Notes under the pieces: generated by a model
Seen by the model: only the letters and a program-made list of their open reading frames with translations
Database searches by the model: none
Told to the model about the DNA's origin: nothing
In this document: piece after piece, positions 20,653 through 27,716 of the stretch
How positions within the stretch are numbered: position 1 is the stretch's first letter
Layout: each line of letters opens with the position of its first letter
Translations under genes and position numbers: made by a program
NCBI RefSeq assembly: GCF_007164725.1
Contig: NZ_AP019697.1
Coordinates: 912,001 to 976,000, forward strand
DNA from: Dialister hominis
Lineage (GTDB): Bacteria; Bacillota; Negativicutes; Veillonellales; Dialisteraceae
Direction of reading: 5' to 3'
Length of the DNA: 64,000 nucleotides

Positions 20653-21240
20653 ATGGACTTAATAGATATTCAAAAGGACTTAAAAAAAATACTCAGCGCG
20701 AAAAGATATCGTCATTCTGCCGGCGTTGCAGACTCTGCCAGGGCATTGGCCGATAAGTATGGTGCAAATGCTGAGAAGGCATACATAGCCGGTTGGGTTC
20801 ATGACTGTGCAAAGGAATTATCTCTTTCAGAAATGCATGATATAGTCAATGAACATTCACTCAGGCTTGATAAATATGTACTGTCCAGCAAAGCCCTGCT
20901 TCACGGACCCGTCGGCAGTATTTTGTGCGAAACCAAGTATGGAATAGATGATAAGGACATCAAAAGTGCAATTTTTTATCATACGACAGGCCGCACAAAT
21001 ATGACACTTCTGGAAAAGATCATTTTCCTGGCAGATTATATCGAGCCATCCAGAGATTTCCCCGGGGTGGATACTATCAGGAAGCTTGCAGAGAAGGATC
21101 TTAATCAGGCAGTTCTCTCTGCTTACAACTCAACAATCAAGCATTTAATTGATCAGGATGCTTATATATACGATTTAACTTTCCTCGGCAGGAATGATAT
21201 GGTTCTTTTGATAGATGGTGAAAATGATACGGCCAGATAA
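20653..21240 (+). CDS. yqeK: YqeK family HD-domain phosphohydrolase
   Basis: HD-domain protein (195 aa); the family hydrolyses symmetrical Ap4A. Metal ligands are visible as RHSAGV, WVHDCAKEL, HGPVGS and FYHTTGR. I chose ATG 20653 (MDLIDIQKDL), which matches the usual family N-terminus and follows GAGAGG; ATG 20635 in the same frame is possible. It sits in the nadD-yqeK-LCP-rsfS cluster. Confidence 0.92.
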   Translation: MDLIDIQKDLKKILSAKRYRHSAGVADSARALADKYGANAEKAYIAGWVHDCAKELSLSEMHDIVNEHSLRLDKYVLSSKALLHGPVGSILCETKYGIDDKDIKSAIFYHTTGRTNMTLLEKIIFLADYIEPSRDFPGVDTIRKLAEKDLNQAVLSAYNSTIKHLIDQDAYIYDLTFLGRNDMVLLIDGENDTAR

Positions 21241-22105
21241 AAAGAGAAAAGGAAAACTTAAAATAGGGCGCATCCTGCTGGCAGTCCTGCTTTGCATCGC
21301 CTGTATTTTTCTGGGCATATCCGCTTTCAGCAAAATTGGATTTCCTGGCAGGATTTTAGGTCAAAAGGATGCAGGGCCTTCCTATTACCTCGTTATAGGA
21401 ACATATGATAAAGAGAATACCGATGCGGATCTTATACTGCTCGTCGCATGGAATGAAGTGAATAAGAAGGTTTCGTTTATATCAATACCGCCAAACACTC
21501 AGATCGGACGTCCGGAGGGCAAAAGTGTACTTCTGAATAAGACGTATTCAGAAGGCGGTGCTGAGGAAACAAAGAGTGCGATCGAGAACCTGCTTCATAT
21601 CAGGATTGATAAATACGCGGTGTTTAATACTTCTGCTTTTGAAAATCTGGACACTACAGAAAAAGGTGTAAATCTTTACGTTGAAAAGGATATGAGCCAT
21701 TTTGACAAGTACGGCCAGCCGGATATAAACATACGCAAGGGATATCAGAAGCTTGACGGGGACCAGGCACTTGGCTATTTACGTTTCATTGATGCTCAGG
21801 ATGGCGAAATAGGGCGCCTGCAAAGGCAGGAAAGATTGATCAAGGCATATATTGCCTCACTTCAGAATAATCCCTCCTTATACAACTGGGTTGAAGCCAG
21901 ATACCATTGGGACAGCGTTGATAGTGATATAACTTCTTCTGAAATCGCTAAGATTATCTATAAGGTCTCTGGCTATGAATCTTCAGATTTCAAATTTATC
22001 ATTCTTCCAGGAGAAAAACAGACGAAAAACGCTCAAAAAGTCTGGGTTATGAACCCGGTGGAGGCTCAGAAGATCATTGCAATGACCATGGAGCAGGATA
22101 GTTAA
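21215..22105 (+). CDS. LytR-CpsA-Psr (LCP) family protein
   Basis: Membrane-anchored enzyme (296 aa) of the family that attaches lipid-linked glycopolymers to peptidoglycan. Basic N-terminus, one membrane segment (about residues 15-37), then the LCP domain with DADLILLVAWNEVNKKVSFISIP and KLDGDQALGYLRF...IGRLQRQERL. In a diderm the acceptor polymer is not known. It overlaps yqeK by 26 bases; ATG 21224 is an alternative start. The gene sits between yqeK and rsfS, as often in Firmicutes. Confidence 0.9.
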   Translation: MVKMIRPDKKRKGKLKIGRILLAVLLCIACIFLGISAFSKIGFPGRILGQKDAGPSYYLVIGTYDKENTDADLILLVAWNEVNKKVSFISIPPNTQIGRPEGKSVLLNKTYSEGGAEETKSAIENLLHIRIDKYAVFNTSAFENLDTTEKGVNLYVEKDMSHFDKYGQPDINIRKGYQKLDGDQALGYLRFIDAQDGEIGRLQRQERLIKAYIASLQNNPSLYNWVEARYHWDSVDSDITSSEIAKIIYKVSGYESSDFKFIILPGEKQTKNAQKVWVMNPVEAQKIIAMTMEQDS

Positions 22106-22122
22106 TTATATTAAAGGAGATA

Positions 22123-22491
22123 ATGATGAATAACGTTTTACAAACAATATGCGATGCATTGGCAAACAAAAAATGTGTTAATACAAAAGTACTGGATGTA
22201 CGTGAATTGACAACAATTGCAGATTATTTTGTTCTTACTTCTGCCAGAAATAAGAAAAATACACAGGCTGCCGCAGATGAAGTCGAAGAAAAACTTAAGG
22301 AAACAGGAATTATCGCTATAAGAAAAGAAGGCTACAACGAAGGCGACTGGATCCTTCTTGACTTTGGTGATATTCTTGTTCATATCTTTATCGATGATGA
22401 AAGACGCAGATTTGATTTCGATACTTTATGGAAAGATGCACCAGCTGAAGAATTCCATGAAGCAGAAGTGCCAGAAAATGATGCACAGTAA
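22123..22491 (+). CDS. rsfS: Ribosome silencing factor RsfS
   Basis: Protein of 122 aa that binds L14 of the 50S subunit and blocks subunit joining under starvation. The DUF143 core is clear (TTIADYFVLTSA, GDWILLDFGDILVHIF). AAAGGAG lies before paired ATG codons at 22123 and 22126. It is the usual partner of nadD and yqeK. Confidence 0.95.
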   Translation: MMNNVLQTICDALANKKCVNTKVLDVRELTTIADYFVLTSARNKKNTQAAADEVEEKLKETGIIAIRKEGYNEGDWILLDFGDILVHIFIDDERRRFDFDTLWKDAPAEEFHEAEVPENDAQ

Positions 22492-22500
22492 TAAATTGCC

Positions 22501-23379
22501 ATGAGGAATAGTGATTTGAAGGCAATGGGAAACTTAAAAGAAAATACAATTGAAGAACTTACAGTAGTACGTCTTTCAGATATGGGCGCATTTCTGGAAG
22601 CTGGAACCGGTAATACAAGCGATGACATACTGCTGCATAACAATCAGCAGACTCACCCGGTGGAAGTAGGACAGAAAGTTACGGTATTCTTATACCATGA
22701 CCCTCATCACCGTTTGACGGCAAGTATGCATCTTCCGCAGATTCCTCTGGATGGCATAGGTTATGTCTGTGTTCTTTTGACCACCAGATTCGGTGCATTT
22801 GTCGATGTTGGTACGGAACGCGGGATATTCCTTCCGTTCTCGAACATGATTGGACGAGTGGAAAAGGATCAGTATATCTGGGTTAAATTATACAAGGATA
22901 AATCTAACCGTCTCGCTGTGACTATGCATGTAGAAGATGAAATGAGAAGAATCGCACTGCCCTGTCTTGAGTATAAGGTGGGCGATTCCATTACTGGAAC
23001 CATATATAACATGACTCCGGAAGGTGCATTCCTTATCTCCAAAGATCGTCATATCTTATTTTTACATAAATCTGAACTCCGTGATGATATAAAAATGGGA
23101 AGCGAGATCAAAGGAAGAATCGTATTTATCAGGAAAGACGGCCATGTAAACATATCCCTGCGTCCTCAGAAGGAATCTGCAATGGGTACTGATGCCGAAG
23201 CTCTCCTGAAAAAGCTCACGGAAAATGGGGGAGAATTGTTTATCACAGATTCTTCGGATCCACAGGAAATTAAAGATATGCTTGGGATCAGCAAATCTGC
23301 ATTTAAGCGTGCAGTCGGAAATCTGTTAAAGAAGAAATTGATTGATTTAGGTGAAAAATCGATTCGATTAGTAAAATAG
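22501..23379 (+). CDS. cvfB: S1 RNA-binding protein, CvfB type
   Basis: Protein of 292 aa with three S1-like beta-barrel repeats (about residues 10-70, 75-145, 155-220) and a C-terminal winged-helix segment (LGISKSAFKRAVGNLLKKKLI), the arrangement of CvfB, which binds RNA and affects virulence gene expression in staphylococci. Its start has no convincing ribosome site, but it lies 9 bases after rsfS, so coupling is likely. It closes the obg operon and is followed by a strong terminator. Confidence 0.88.
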   Translation: MRNSDLKAMGNLKENTIEELTVVRLSDMGAFLEAGTGNTSDDILLHNNQQTHPVEVGQKVTVFLYHDPHHRLTASMHLPQIPLDGIGYVCVLLTTRFGAFVDVGTERGIFLPFSNMIGRVEKDQYIWVKLYKDKSNRLAVTMHVEDEMRRIALPCLEYKVGDSITGTIYNMTPEGAFLISKDRHILFLHKSELRDDIKMGSEIKGRIVFIRKDGHVNISLRPQKESAMGTDAEALLKKLTENGGELFITDSSDPQEIKDMLGISKSAFKRAVGNLLKKKLIDLGEKSIRLVK

Positions 23380-23395
23380 CATATGCGGCAGCATA

Positions 23396-23450
23396 AAAAG
23401 GGCTGTGACAAAATGATTACACATTTTGCCACAGCCCTTTTGCTTTTGTT
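23396..23450. terminator. Bidirectional terminator between cvfB and lexA
   Basis: A long stem (AAAAGGGCTGTG with CACAGCCCTTTT, extended by CAAAATG/CATTTTG) flanked by A and T runs. It can serve the convergent genes on both sides. Confidence 0.88.
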
Positions 23451-23474
23451 GATTAGTTATGGAAACAGAATGCC

Positions 23475-24113
23475 TTACATGTGTCTGTATAAACCGATAA
23501 CCTTGCCTCTGATGATAACATCCTTGGAAATAATCGGTTTATAAGCATCGTTTTCCGGCTGAAGCCTGATATGATCTGCTTCCCGGTAAAAACGCTTGAC
23601 AGTTGCCTCGTCATTGCCGACGAGTGCAACAACGATATCTCCGTTTCTTGCATCATCCTGTTCGGATACGATCAGATAATCGCCTTCCTTGATACCGGCA
23701 TTAATCATGCTGTCTCCGCGAACGACAAGAATAAAGCAATTATTATCTTTCCCAATAAGTTCAGACGGCATAGGGAAGATCGATTCCAGGTGTTCATCAG
23801 CGACGATTGGTTCACCTGCACGAACAGCTCCGACCAAAGGCATAGGAATCATCTTCTTATGACGCCAGGAAGCATCATTGACAACTTCGATAGCTCTGGA
23901 GCTGGCCGGATCCCTTTTTATAACGCCAAGTTCTTCCAGGCGGGCAAGATATCCATGTACTGTTGAAGTGGAACGTAATCCAACAGCCTGACAAATCTCA
24001 CGAACAGTAGGCGGAAATCCGTCTTCCCAGACTTTTTGTCTGATAAAATCCAATATACTCTGTTCTCTACTTGTCAATTCTCTATCTTTTTTACCGAGTC
24101 TTTTAGCAGCCAC
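23475..24113 (-). CDS. lexA: SOS repressor LexA
   Basis: Transcriptional repressor of the SOS regulon (212 aa). The N-terminal ~70 residues are the LexA winged helix (GFPPTVREICQAVGLRSTSTV). The S24 domain has the self-cleavage site AVRAGEP, catalytic Ser in GDSMINAG and Lys in ATVKRFYRE, so RecA-stimulated autolysis should work. The start is a GTG at 24113 (reads AAKRLGKK). It is transcribed away from the LysM gene at 24388, the same head-to-head arrangement as lexA and yneA in Bacillus. Confidence 0.97.
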   Translation of the reverse strand: MAAKRLGKKDRELTSREQSILDFIRQKVWEDGFPPTVREICQAVGLRSTSTVHGYLARLEELGVIKRDPASSRAIEVVNDASWRHKKMIPMPLVGAVRAGEPIVADEHLESIFPMPSELIGKDNNCFILVVRGDSMINAGIKEGDYLIVSEQDDARNGDIVVALVGNDEATVKRFYREADHIRLQPENDAYKPIISKDVIIRGKVIGLYRHM

Positions 24114-24181
24114 TTTTTATAAACGTCCCTTCTAAAACAAACTTTCTTATTTATATATAATATGAATATTTATTTGCTATT

Positions 24182-24210
24182 ATTATACAATACCATATTT
24201 TCAAAATCAA
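24182..24210 (-). promoter_or_regulatory. Promoter of lexA
   Basis: On the minus strand TTGATT (24205-24210) and TATAAT (24182-24187) are 17 bases apart, leaving a leader of about 65 bases. Confidence 0.55.
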
Positions 24211-24248
24211 ACAAGAGTTCACAGAAACGTCAGAATTCAATATATCTA

Positions 24249-24261
24249 ATGTTCAGAACAT
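24249..24261. promoter_or_regulatory. Candidate LexA operator between lexA and the LysM gene
   Basis: ATGTTC-A-GAACAT is a perfect palindrome around one central base, placed in the shared control region. It contains GTTC and GAAC half sites as in Gram-positive LexA boxes, but the spacing and arm order differ from the Bacillus consensus, so assignment is tentative. Confidence 0.4.
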
Positions 24262-24291
24262 ATTAAAAATTATCTAAATTCTAATTTTATG

Positions 24292-24325
24292 TTCGATTGT
24301 GCGAATTTTTGTTTTGGTGTAGTAT
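24292..24325 (+). promoter_or_regulatory. Promoter of the LysM gene with overlapping dyad
   Basis: TTGTGC (24297-24302) and TAGTAT (24320-24325) have a 17-base spacer. The dyad TTCG-N6-CGAA (24292-24305) covers the -35 box and could be the operator through which LexA controls the LysM gene. Confidence 0.4.
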
Positions 24326-24387
24326 CTTATATAGAAATAACGTTCTAAAGAATAATAGTTTGTTTGTGCTTTTAGGAGGCTGCTATT

Positions 24388-24651
24388 ATGCGTAAGATAA
24401 TGTTCTTGCTAATTACTACCGTATTATTCTGCGGCTGGGGTGTAAATGCCTCGGTTGCTTCGGTTACACCTTTGTATGAGACGGTGACTGTTGAGTCCAA
24501 TGATACTCTTTGGAGTATTGCGGCTTCCAGAACGGATGACAGCAAGGATATAAGAGAAGTCATCTATGATATCCAGCAATTGAATGGAATAAAGGATCCC
24601 GGGCAGATCCAGCCAGGCGATAAAATAAAGGTAAGATCATCCGTTATATAA
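24388..24651 (+). CDS. Secreted LysM protein, YneA-like
   Basis: Small exported protein (87 aa): signal peptide or membrane anchor (residues 1-25), then one LysM domain (YETVTVESNDTLWSIA ... DPGQIQPGDKIKV) that should bind peptidoglycan. Size, architecture and head-to-head position with lexA match YneA of Bacillus, which is induced in the SOS response and delays cell division. That role is inferred, not shown by sequence alone. AGGAGG precedes the ATG, and the gene has its own terminator. The prophage carries a relative at 55675-55980. Confidence 0.8.
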   Translation: MRKIMFLLITTVLFCGWGVNASVASVTPLYETVTVESNDTLWSIAASRTDDSKDIREVIYDIQQLNGIKDPGQIQPGDKIKVRSSVI

Positions 24652-24673
24652 AAATGATACTTCTTTAGAAATT

Positions 24674-24726
24674 AAAACGTCAGTATAGATTCTAGTTGAA
24701 TAGATTCTATACTGACGTTTTTTTAG
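24674..24726 (+). terminator. Intrinsic terminator after the LysM gene
   Basis: A 21-bp stem with one mismatch (24674-24694 and 24700-24720) ending in a run of seven T. Confidence 0.88.
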
Positions 24727-24749
24727 CTGATCAGGCATGTTACTCACAG

Positions 24750-25745
24750 CTATTTTTTATTGAAAATGGCACTGATTGGGTTATTGACGAACAAATCAGC
24801 TTCATTAATATATCTTCTAACCATTTCAACCGAACGGTGCCGCGTCTGCCTCATAATCAATCGTTCTTCAACACCATTCAAAGCAGCATATGTGGCAAAC
24901 CCATGCCTAAGGCTGTGTGCACCATATAAATCAGGATTCAGCCCAATCATTGACACGTACTTTTTTACGATTAGATTAATACTCTTGGAACTAAGCCTGT
25001 TTTTAGAAGCTGTGTTGTTCTTGAGAATCGAGCGGAACAGGGGGCCATCGACTAGATTGGCAGCGGTAATCCACTGTTCGACGGCTTTAACACAGTCAAA
25101 ATCGTCGTCGCTGATGCAAGGGATACCAACTTGCTGGCCCATTTGCTGCTGATCTGTTTTAGACTGTCTGACTGTCACAATAATTCCCTGATGAACTCTT
25201 TTAATATCTGTTACATCTAAACCGGAAATTTCGCTTCGGCGGAATGCACCCATAAATCCCAGCAATAAGACTGCCTTATCTCTTAATCCGCCCAGACCTT
25301 TGGTATCAATGCATTTGATCATATCGCACAGCTGGTCCCAATATATGGGAGTTTTTCCGGTTTGGGCGCCGCCCTTGAGTCTGGTCAGGCCCGTCAAGGC
25401 CTCCTTGACAATCCATTCCCGGCAGGGGTTCTCGACCTTTATGCCAGAAGTAATGGCCGCGTTATAGTTCTCTGAAATGGCACTGACCCTTCTCCTGATG
25501 GTAGCTGTCTTGGCATAATCCGCCAAATCATTGATGTAGTTGACAATTGTTTCAGCAGTTGCGGGGAAGGACGTTTGCTTATGGTATTTGCACCAATCGC
25601 AGAAATCATCCCAATCAGACCTGTATGCATCAATTGTATTCTTAGCCTTTGTACCGGCCAATGAGTTCAAACTTTTTGCAGACAACTCTTCCTGCATGAG
25701 TTTTGATTTTTGAAAATCACTGATATAAAAATTATTGCCATCCAT
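24750..25745 (-). CDS. Lone tyrosine recombinase
   Basis: Site-specific recombinase of 331 aa. N-terminal SAM-like core-binding domain (about 30-120), catalytic domain with Arg in GAFRRSEISGL, HSLRHGF, a second His in TRHRSVEM and the Tyr in VRRYINEA. The usual GHSS motif reads RHRS. It lies outside the prophage repeats, next to a hairpin-rich 400-base gap, and no cargo gene accompanies it. It may be the remnant of another element or a recombinase serving nearby inverted repeats. AAGGAT is 13 bases from the ATG. Confidence 0.85.
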   Translation of the reverse strand: MDGNNFYISDFQKSKLMQEELSAKSLNSLAGTKAKNTIDAYRSDWDDFCDWCKYHKQTSFPATAETIVNYINDLADYAKTATIRRRVSAISENYNAAITSGIKVENPCREWIVKEALTGLTRLKGGAQTGKTPIYWDQLCDMIKCIDTKGLGGLRDKAVLLLGFMGAFRRSEISGLDVTDIKRVHQGIIVTVRQSKTDQQQMGQQVGIPCISDDDFDCVKAVEQWITAANLVDGPLFRSILKNNTASKNRLSSKSINLIVKKYVSMIGLNPDLYGAHSLRHGFATYAALNGVEERLIMRQTRHRSVEMVRRYINEADLFVNNPISAIFNKK

Positions 25746-25786
25746 TTATAATGATCCGATCCTTCCAGTATAAAATGCATATTATT

Positions 25787-25814
25787 ATTATATGCTATCA
25801 CATATCATATTCAA
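25787..25814 (-). promoter_or_regulatory. Promoter of the lone recombinase
   Basis: Minus strand TTGAAT (25809-25814) and TATAAT (25787-25792), 16-base spacer, 42 bases from the start codon. Confidence 0.5.
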
Positions 25815-25945
25815 AAGATATTTAAAAATCGAAAAGCTATTTCTAAATATAAAGAATAGAAATACAGAGGGGTTGTGCAGTACAGATATACAGCGGGAGA
25901 TTCGTTCATGACCTGCATGGACATTCCCGGGATTCAAATCAATAA

Positions 25946-26000
25946 GACTCCAAATTAAATGATCAGCTGATAGATACAGGTGATTATTTAATTTGGAGTC
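25946..26000. repeat. Strong 24-bp hairpin in the recombinase-attL gap
   Basis: Arms 25946-25969 and 25977-26000 pair over 24 positions with 2 mismatches around a 7-base loop. No T run follows on either strand, so it is not a standard terminator. The rest of 25746-26161 shows no gene, RNA or repeat that I can support. Confidence 0.7.
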
Positions 26001-26155
26001 ATTATAAAAAATAGAATTGGTTGTTGTATTTGTAGTATCCAAATAGAGGAAATAGATCCTCAGCCAGTTTTCAGTAATACAATACCAAAAAGAACATATG
26101 AGAGGGGTAAAAGCATTACGAGAGAGACCTGGCTGTTTTAGGGAGAATTTGTAGG

Positions 26156-26184
26156 TTCCGATAATTTAATGTTATCGGAAGTAA
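26156..26184. other. attL of the prophage
   Basis: The 23-base sequence at 26162-26184 (begins TAATTTAATG, ends CGGAAGTAA) is repeated exactly at 59959-59981. Here the host side supplies TTCCGATA (26156-26163), which forms an inverted repeat with TATCGGAA (26173-26180); this looks like the core-type integrase site of the original attB. Confidence 0.85.
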
Positions 26185-26236
26185 TAACGTTCTCATTATC
26201 CCACAGTGTCCTACAGTGTTTCAGAATTCAAGTTTT

Positions 26237-26249
26237 GCTAGATTTTATC
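26237..26249 (+). repeat. Candidate integrase arm site (left)
   Basis: GCTAGATTTTATC occurs here and again at 59934-59946. In the circular phage both copies would flank the att core in the same orientation, as expected of arm-type binding sites. TGTGGCA repeats lie close to both copies (near 26325-26345 and 59900-59920). The rest of 26185-26440 holds no gene. Confidence 0.5.
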
Positions 26250-26440
26250 TATAATTATCAGTGCTCTCATAACGTCAGTGGTGTTCCTCGTACGTTCTCA
26301 GTATTTGGCTGACTTTTTATGATTTTGTGGCAAAAAGTGTGGCAGGATTTTACAGGAAATAATCCGATAAAAACGATATTTTTTGAGAGCCTGTTATATA
26401 TTGACTTCATAGTTTTAATTAGAAGCATTAAAATTATCAG

Positions 26441-26476
26441 CAAAAAGGCCGCCTCACTTCATATGAGACGGCTCTT
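26441..26476 (-). terminator. Terminator of the moron gene at the left prophage end
   Basis: GCCGCCTCA (26448-26456) pairs with TGAGACGGC (26464-26472), one mismatch; on the minus strand it is followed by CTTTTTG, so it ends leftward transcription. Confidence 0.75.
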
Positions 26477-26510
26477 TTATTTTGCTCATTTCTGTCAGAG
26501 CAGAGCGCTT

Positions 26511-27053
26511 TTAAATCTTGCCTGCATAGTAATCATTCATGTAGTCACCCTTATCAGCCGGCTTCTCTTTGATTTCATCATCATGAGTCGGCCAGTCTCC
26601 AAGGCGATAATACTTAATTCCGCTTTTTGTAGTATCAATGGAATCATCAAGAGAATCAATCTTTTCTTTGATAGCCTTTTCGCCTACTTCGCTGTTCAGA
26701 TCCGCATGTTCAAGGCCGGTATCGGTATAAGCTTCATTGTAGTCTTCCAGGCACTTACGGATAACCTTTCCGAAAATTTCTTTATTTTCTTCTGTAGCTT
26801 TTACTCCGTTGAAAGCTGCCAGAATATCAGAGTAGCTGTCATTAGAAGTATCAAGGCAGGCATCGAATAATGCATTGATTGCTTTTTTCATTTTCTTTTC
26901 TTCCTCTCTTAAATCATTTAAAAACTTTTTTACTTTTTCATACTCAGAATCAGTCATTCTGATTCCTCTTGACTTGGTATCTTTATGAACGGATTTTGCT
27001 GGCGCACCGGCTTCCTTTCTTCTTCCGCCCCATCCGTTTGATCTCTCCATCAT
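26511..27053 (-). CDS. Probable moron protein with GGRRxxAGxP N-terminus
   Basis: Protein of about 180 aa, function unknown. Residues 6-50 (GWGGRRKEAGAPAKS... SRGIRMTDSEYEKVKKFL) match the short phage proteins that begin GGKRxGAGRP, one of which is at 48692-48868; the remaining ~120 residues are acidic and helical without a known motif. Adjacent starts at 27053 (ATG) and 27050 (ATG) follow a run of about nine G, which acts as the ribosome site. It has its own promoter and terminator between attL and the lysis genes, the usual place and layout of a lysogenic-conversion gene. Confidence 0.7.
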   Translation of the reverse strand: MMERSNGWGGRRKEAGAPAKSVHKDTKSRGIRMTDSEYEKVKKFLNDLREEEKKMKKAINALFDACLDTSNDSYSDILAAFNGVKATEENKEIFGKVIRKCLEDYNEAYTDTGLEHADLNSEVGEKAIKEKIDSLDDSIDTTKSGIKYYRLGDWPTHDDEIKEKPADKGDYMNDYYAGKI

Positions 27054-27058
27054 CAATT

Positions 27059-27067
27059 CCCCCCCCC
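27059..27067 (-). repeat. Homopolymer tract in the moron ribosome-binding site
   Basis: A run of about nine C on the plus strand (G on the coding strand), 5-6 bases before the start codon. Such tracts can change length by slippage and would then alter spacing or strength of the ribosome site. Confidence 0.6.
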
Positions 27068-27099
27068 TTTTCTTTATTGTCTCTTCATCTCTTGATTAT

Positions 27100-27128
27100 A
27101 TGATAGCACATATTACTTGACTATTCAA
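27100..27128 (-). promoter_or_regulatory. Promoter of the moron gene
   Basis: Minus strand TTGAAT (27123-27128) and TATCAT (27100-27105) with a 17-base spacer, between the lysis-operon terminator and the gene. Confidence 0.6.
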
Positions 27129-27170
27129 TAGCATTTTATCAAGTTTTTTGATTTATTTTGTGATTTGGGC

Positions 27171-27208
27171 AAAAGAAAAAGCGGCCGCATTTCTGCAGTC
27201 GCTTTTAT
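27171..27208 (-). terminator. Terminator of the late/lysis operon
   Basis: AAAAGCG pairs with CGCTTTT with an inner GCA/TGC; on the minus strand a T-rich run (CTTTTTCTTTT) follows. Confidence 0.7.
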
Positions 27209-27211
27209 ATA

Positions 27212-27700
27212 TTACTTGGAAGCTGCCACGCCAATGATCACGCCACCAGAAACGATAAGTGCAATCTTCAGCAGTTTATTTTGCTTTTTCAGTGATTGAT
27301 TCTGCTTTTCGAGATCCTCCACTTGTACTTTCAGCGCTGCTAAGGATTTCTGCAATCCGGTTATTTCGCTCCTGGCATCTGTCAACGATTTTTGTGACAT
27401 CATCAAGTCCAGTTTCAAACTGGCTATCTGACTGTTTAATTTCGTCGACTGTGTTTCCAATTTCTGCGCCTGTTCTGCTGATGTCGTCTGCTGTTTTTTC
27501 AGCGTCTCTAATCGAGTCTGAAGCATCGTCAAGTCGCTCTGCTGTTCTGTCAACAGAGTCTGCAGCTCGCTCCACTGCTCCGCTGACAGAGTTCTCGTTT
27601 CCTGCGCTGGCGTTTCGGATGCCCAGCAAATATCCGACTCCAAAAAAGGCAATAATAAGAGCAATAGCGGCAAAAGCAGCATAGATTTTCTTATCTTCAT
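27212..27700 (-). CDS. Overlapping lysis protein, candidate second spanin (u-spanin-like layout)
   Basis: Frame of 162 aa starting at ATG 27700, 7 bases inside the gene that starts at 27707 but in another frame, and running 64 bases past its end. It has a hydrophobic signal sequence (MLLLPLLLLLLPF), then about 100 residues of Gln/Lys/Ser-rich coiled coil, then a C-terminal membrane segment (LLKIALIVSGGVIIGVAASK). Both ends membrane-directed with a periplasmic coil is the layout of a unimolecular spanin, though there is no convincing lipobox (the only nearby Cys is in ESDICWAS). It lies directly after the endolysin, the normal spanin position. Confidence 0.65.
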   Translation of the reverse strand: MKIRKSMLLLPLLLLLLPFLESDICWASETPAQETRTLSAEQWSELQTLLTEQQSDLTMLQTRLETLKKQQTTSAEQAQKLETQSTKLNSQIASLKLDLMMSQKSLTDARSEITGLQKSLAALKVQVEDLEKQNQSLKKQNKLLKIALIVSGGVIIGVAASK

Positions 27701-27707
27701 TATACAT
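27276..27707 (-). CDS. Rz-like inner-membrane spanin candidate
   Basis: Protein of 143 aa with an N-terminal membrane segment (residues 9-31) and a long polar helical region with heptad-like repeats (VERAADSVDRTAERLDDASD). This N-in, C-out coiled-coil form is that of Rz i-spanins, which fuse inner and outer membranes at lysis. AGGAGGA 5 bases before the ATG makes it the main start of the pair, 9 bases after the endolysin stop. Nearly the whole gene is shared with the other frame at 27212-27700, as in the lambda Rz/Rz1 overlap. Spanins imply a host with an outer membrane. Confidence 0.65.
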   Translation of the reverse strand: MYNEDKKIYAAFAAIALIIAFFGVGYLLGIRNASAGNENSVSGAVERAADSVDRTAERLDDASDSIRDAEKTADDISRTGAEIGNTVDEIKQSDSQFETGLDDVTKIVDRCQERNNRIAEILSSAESTSGGSRKAESITEKAK

Positions 27708-27716
27708 AAATCCTCC

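Noticed and set aside
26319-26870. Hydrophobic plus-strand frame of 183 codons opposite the moron gene
   Set aside because: No ribosome site; runs through the terminator hairpin; the minus-strand gene has promoter, ribosome site and terminator.
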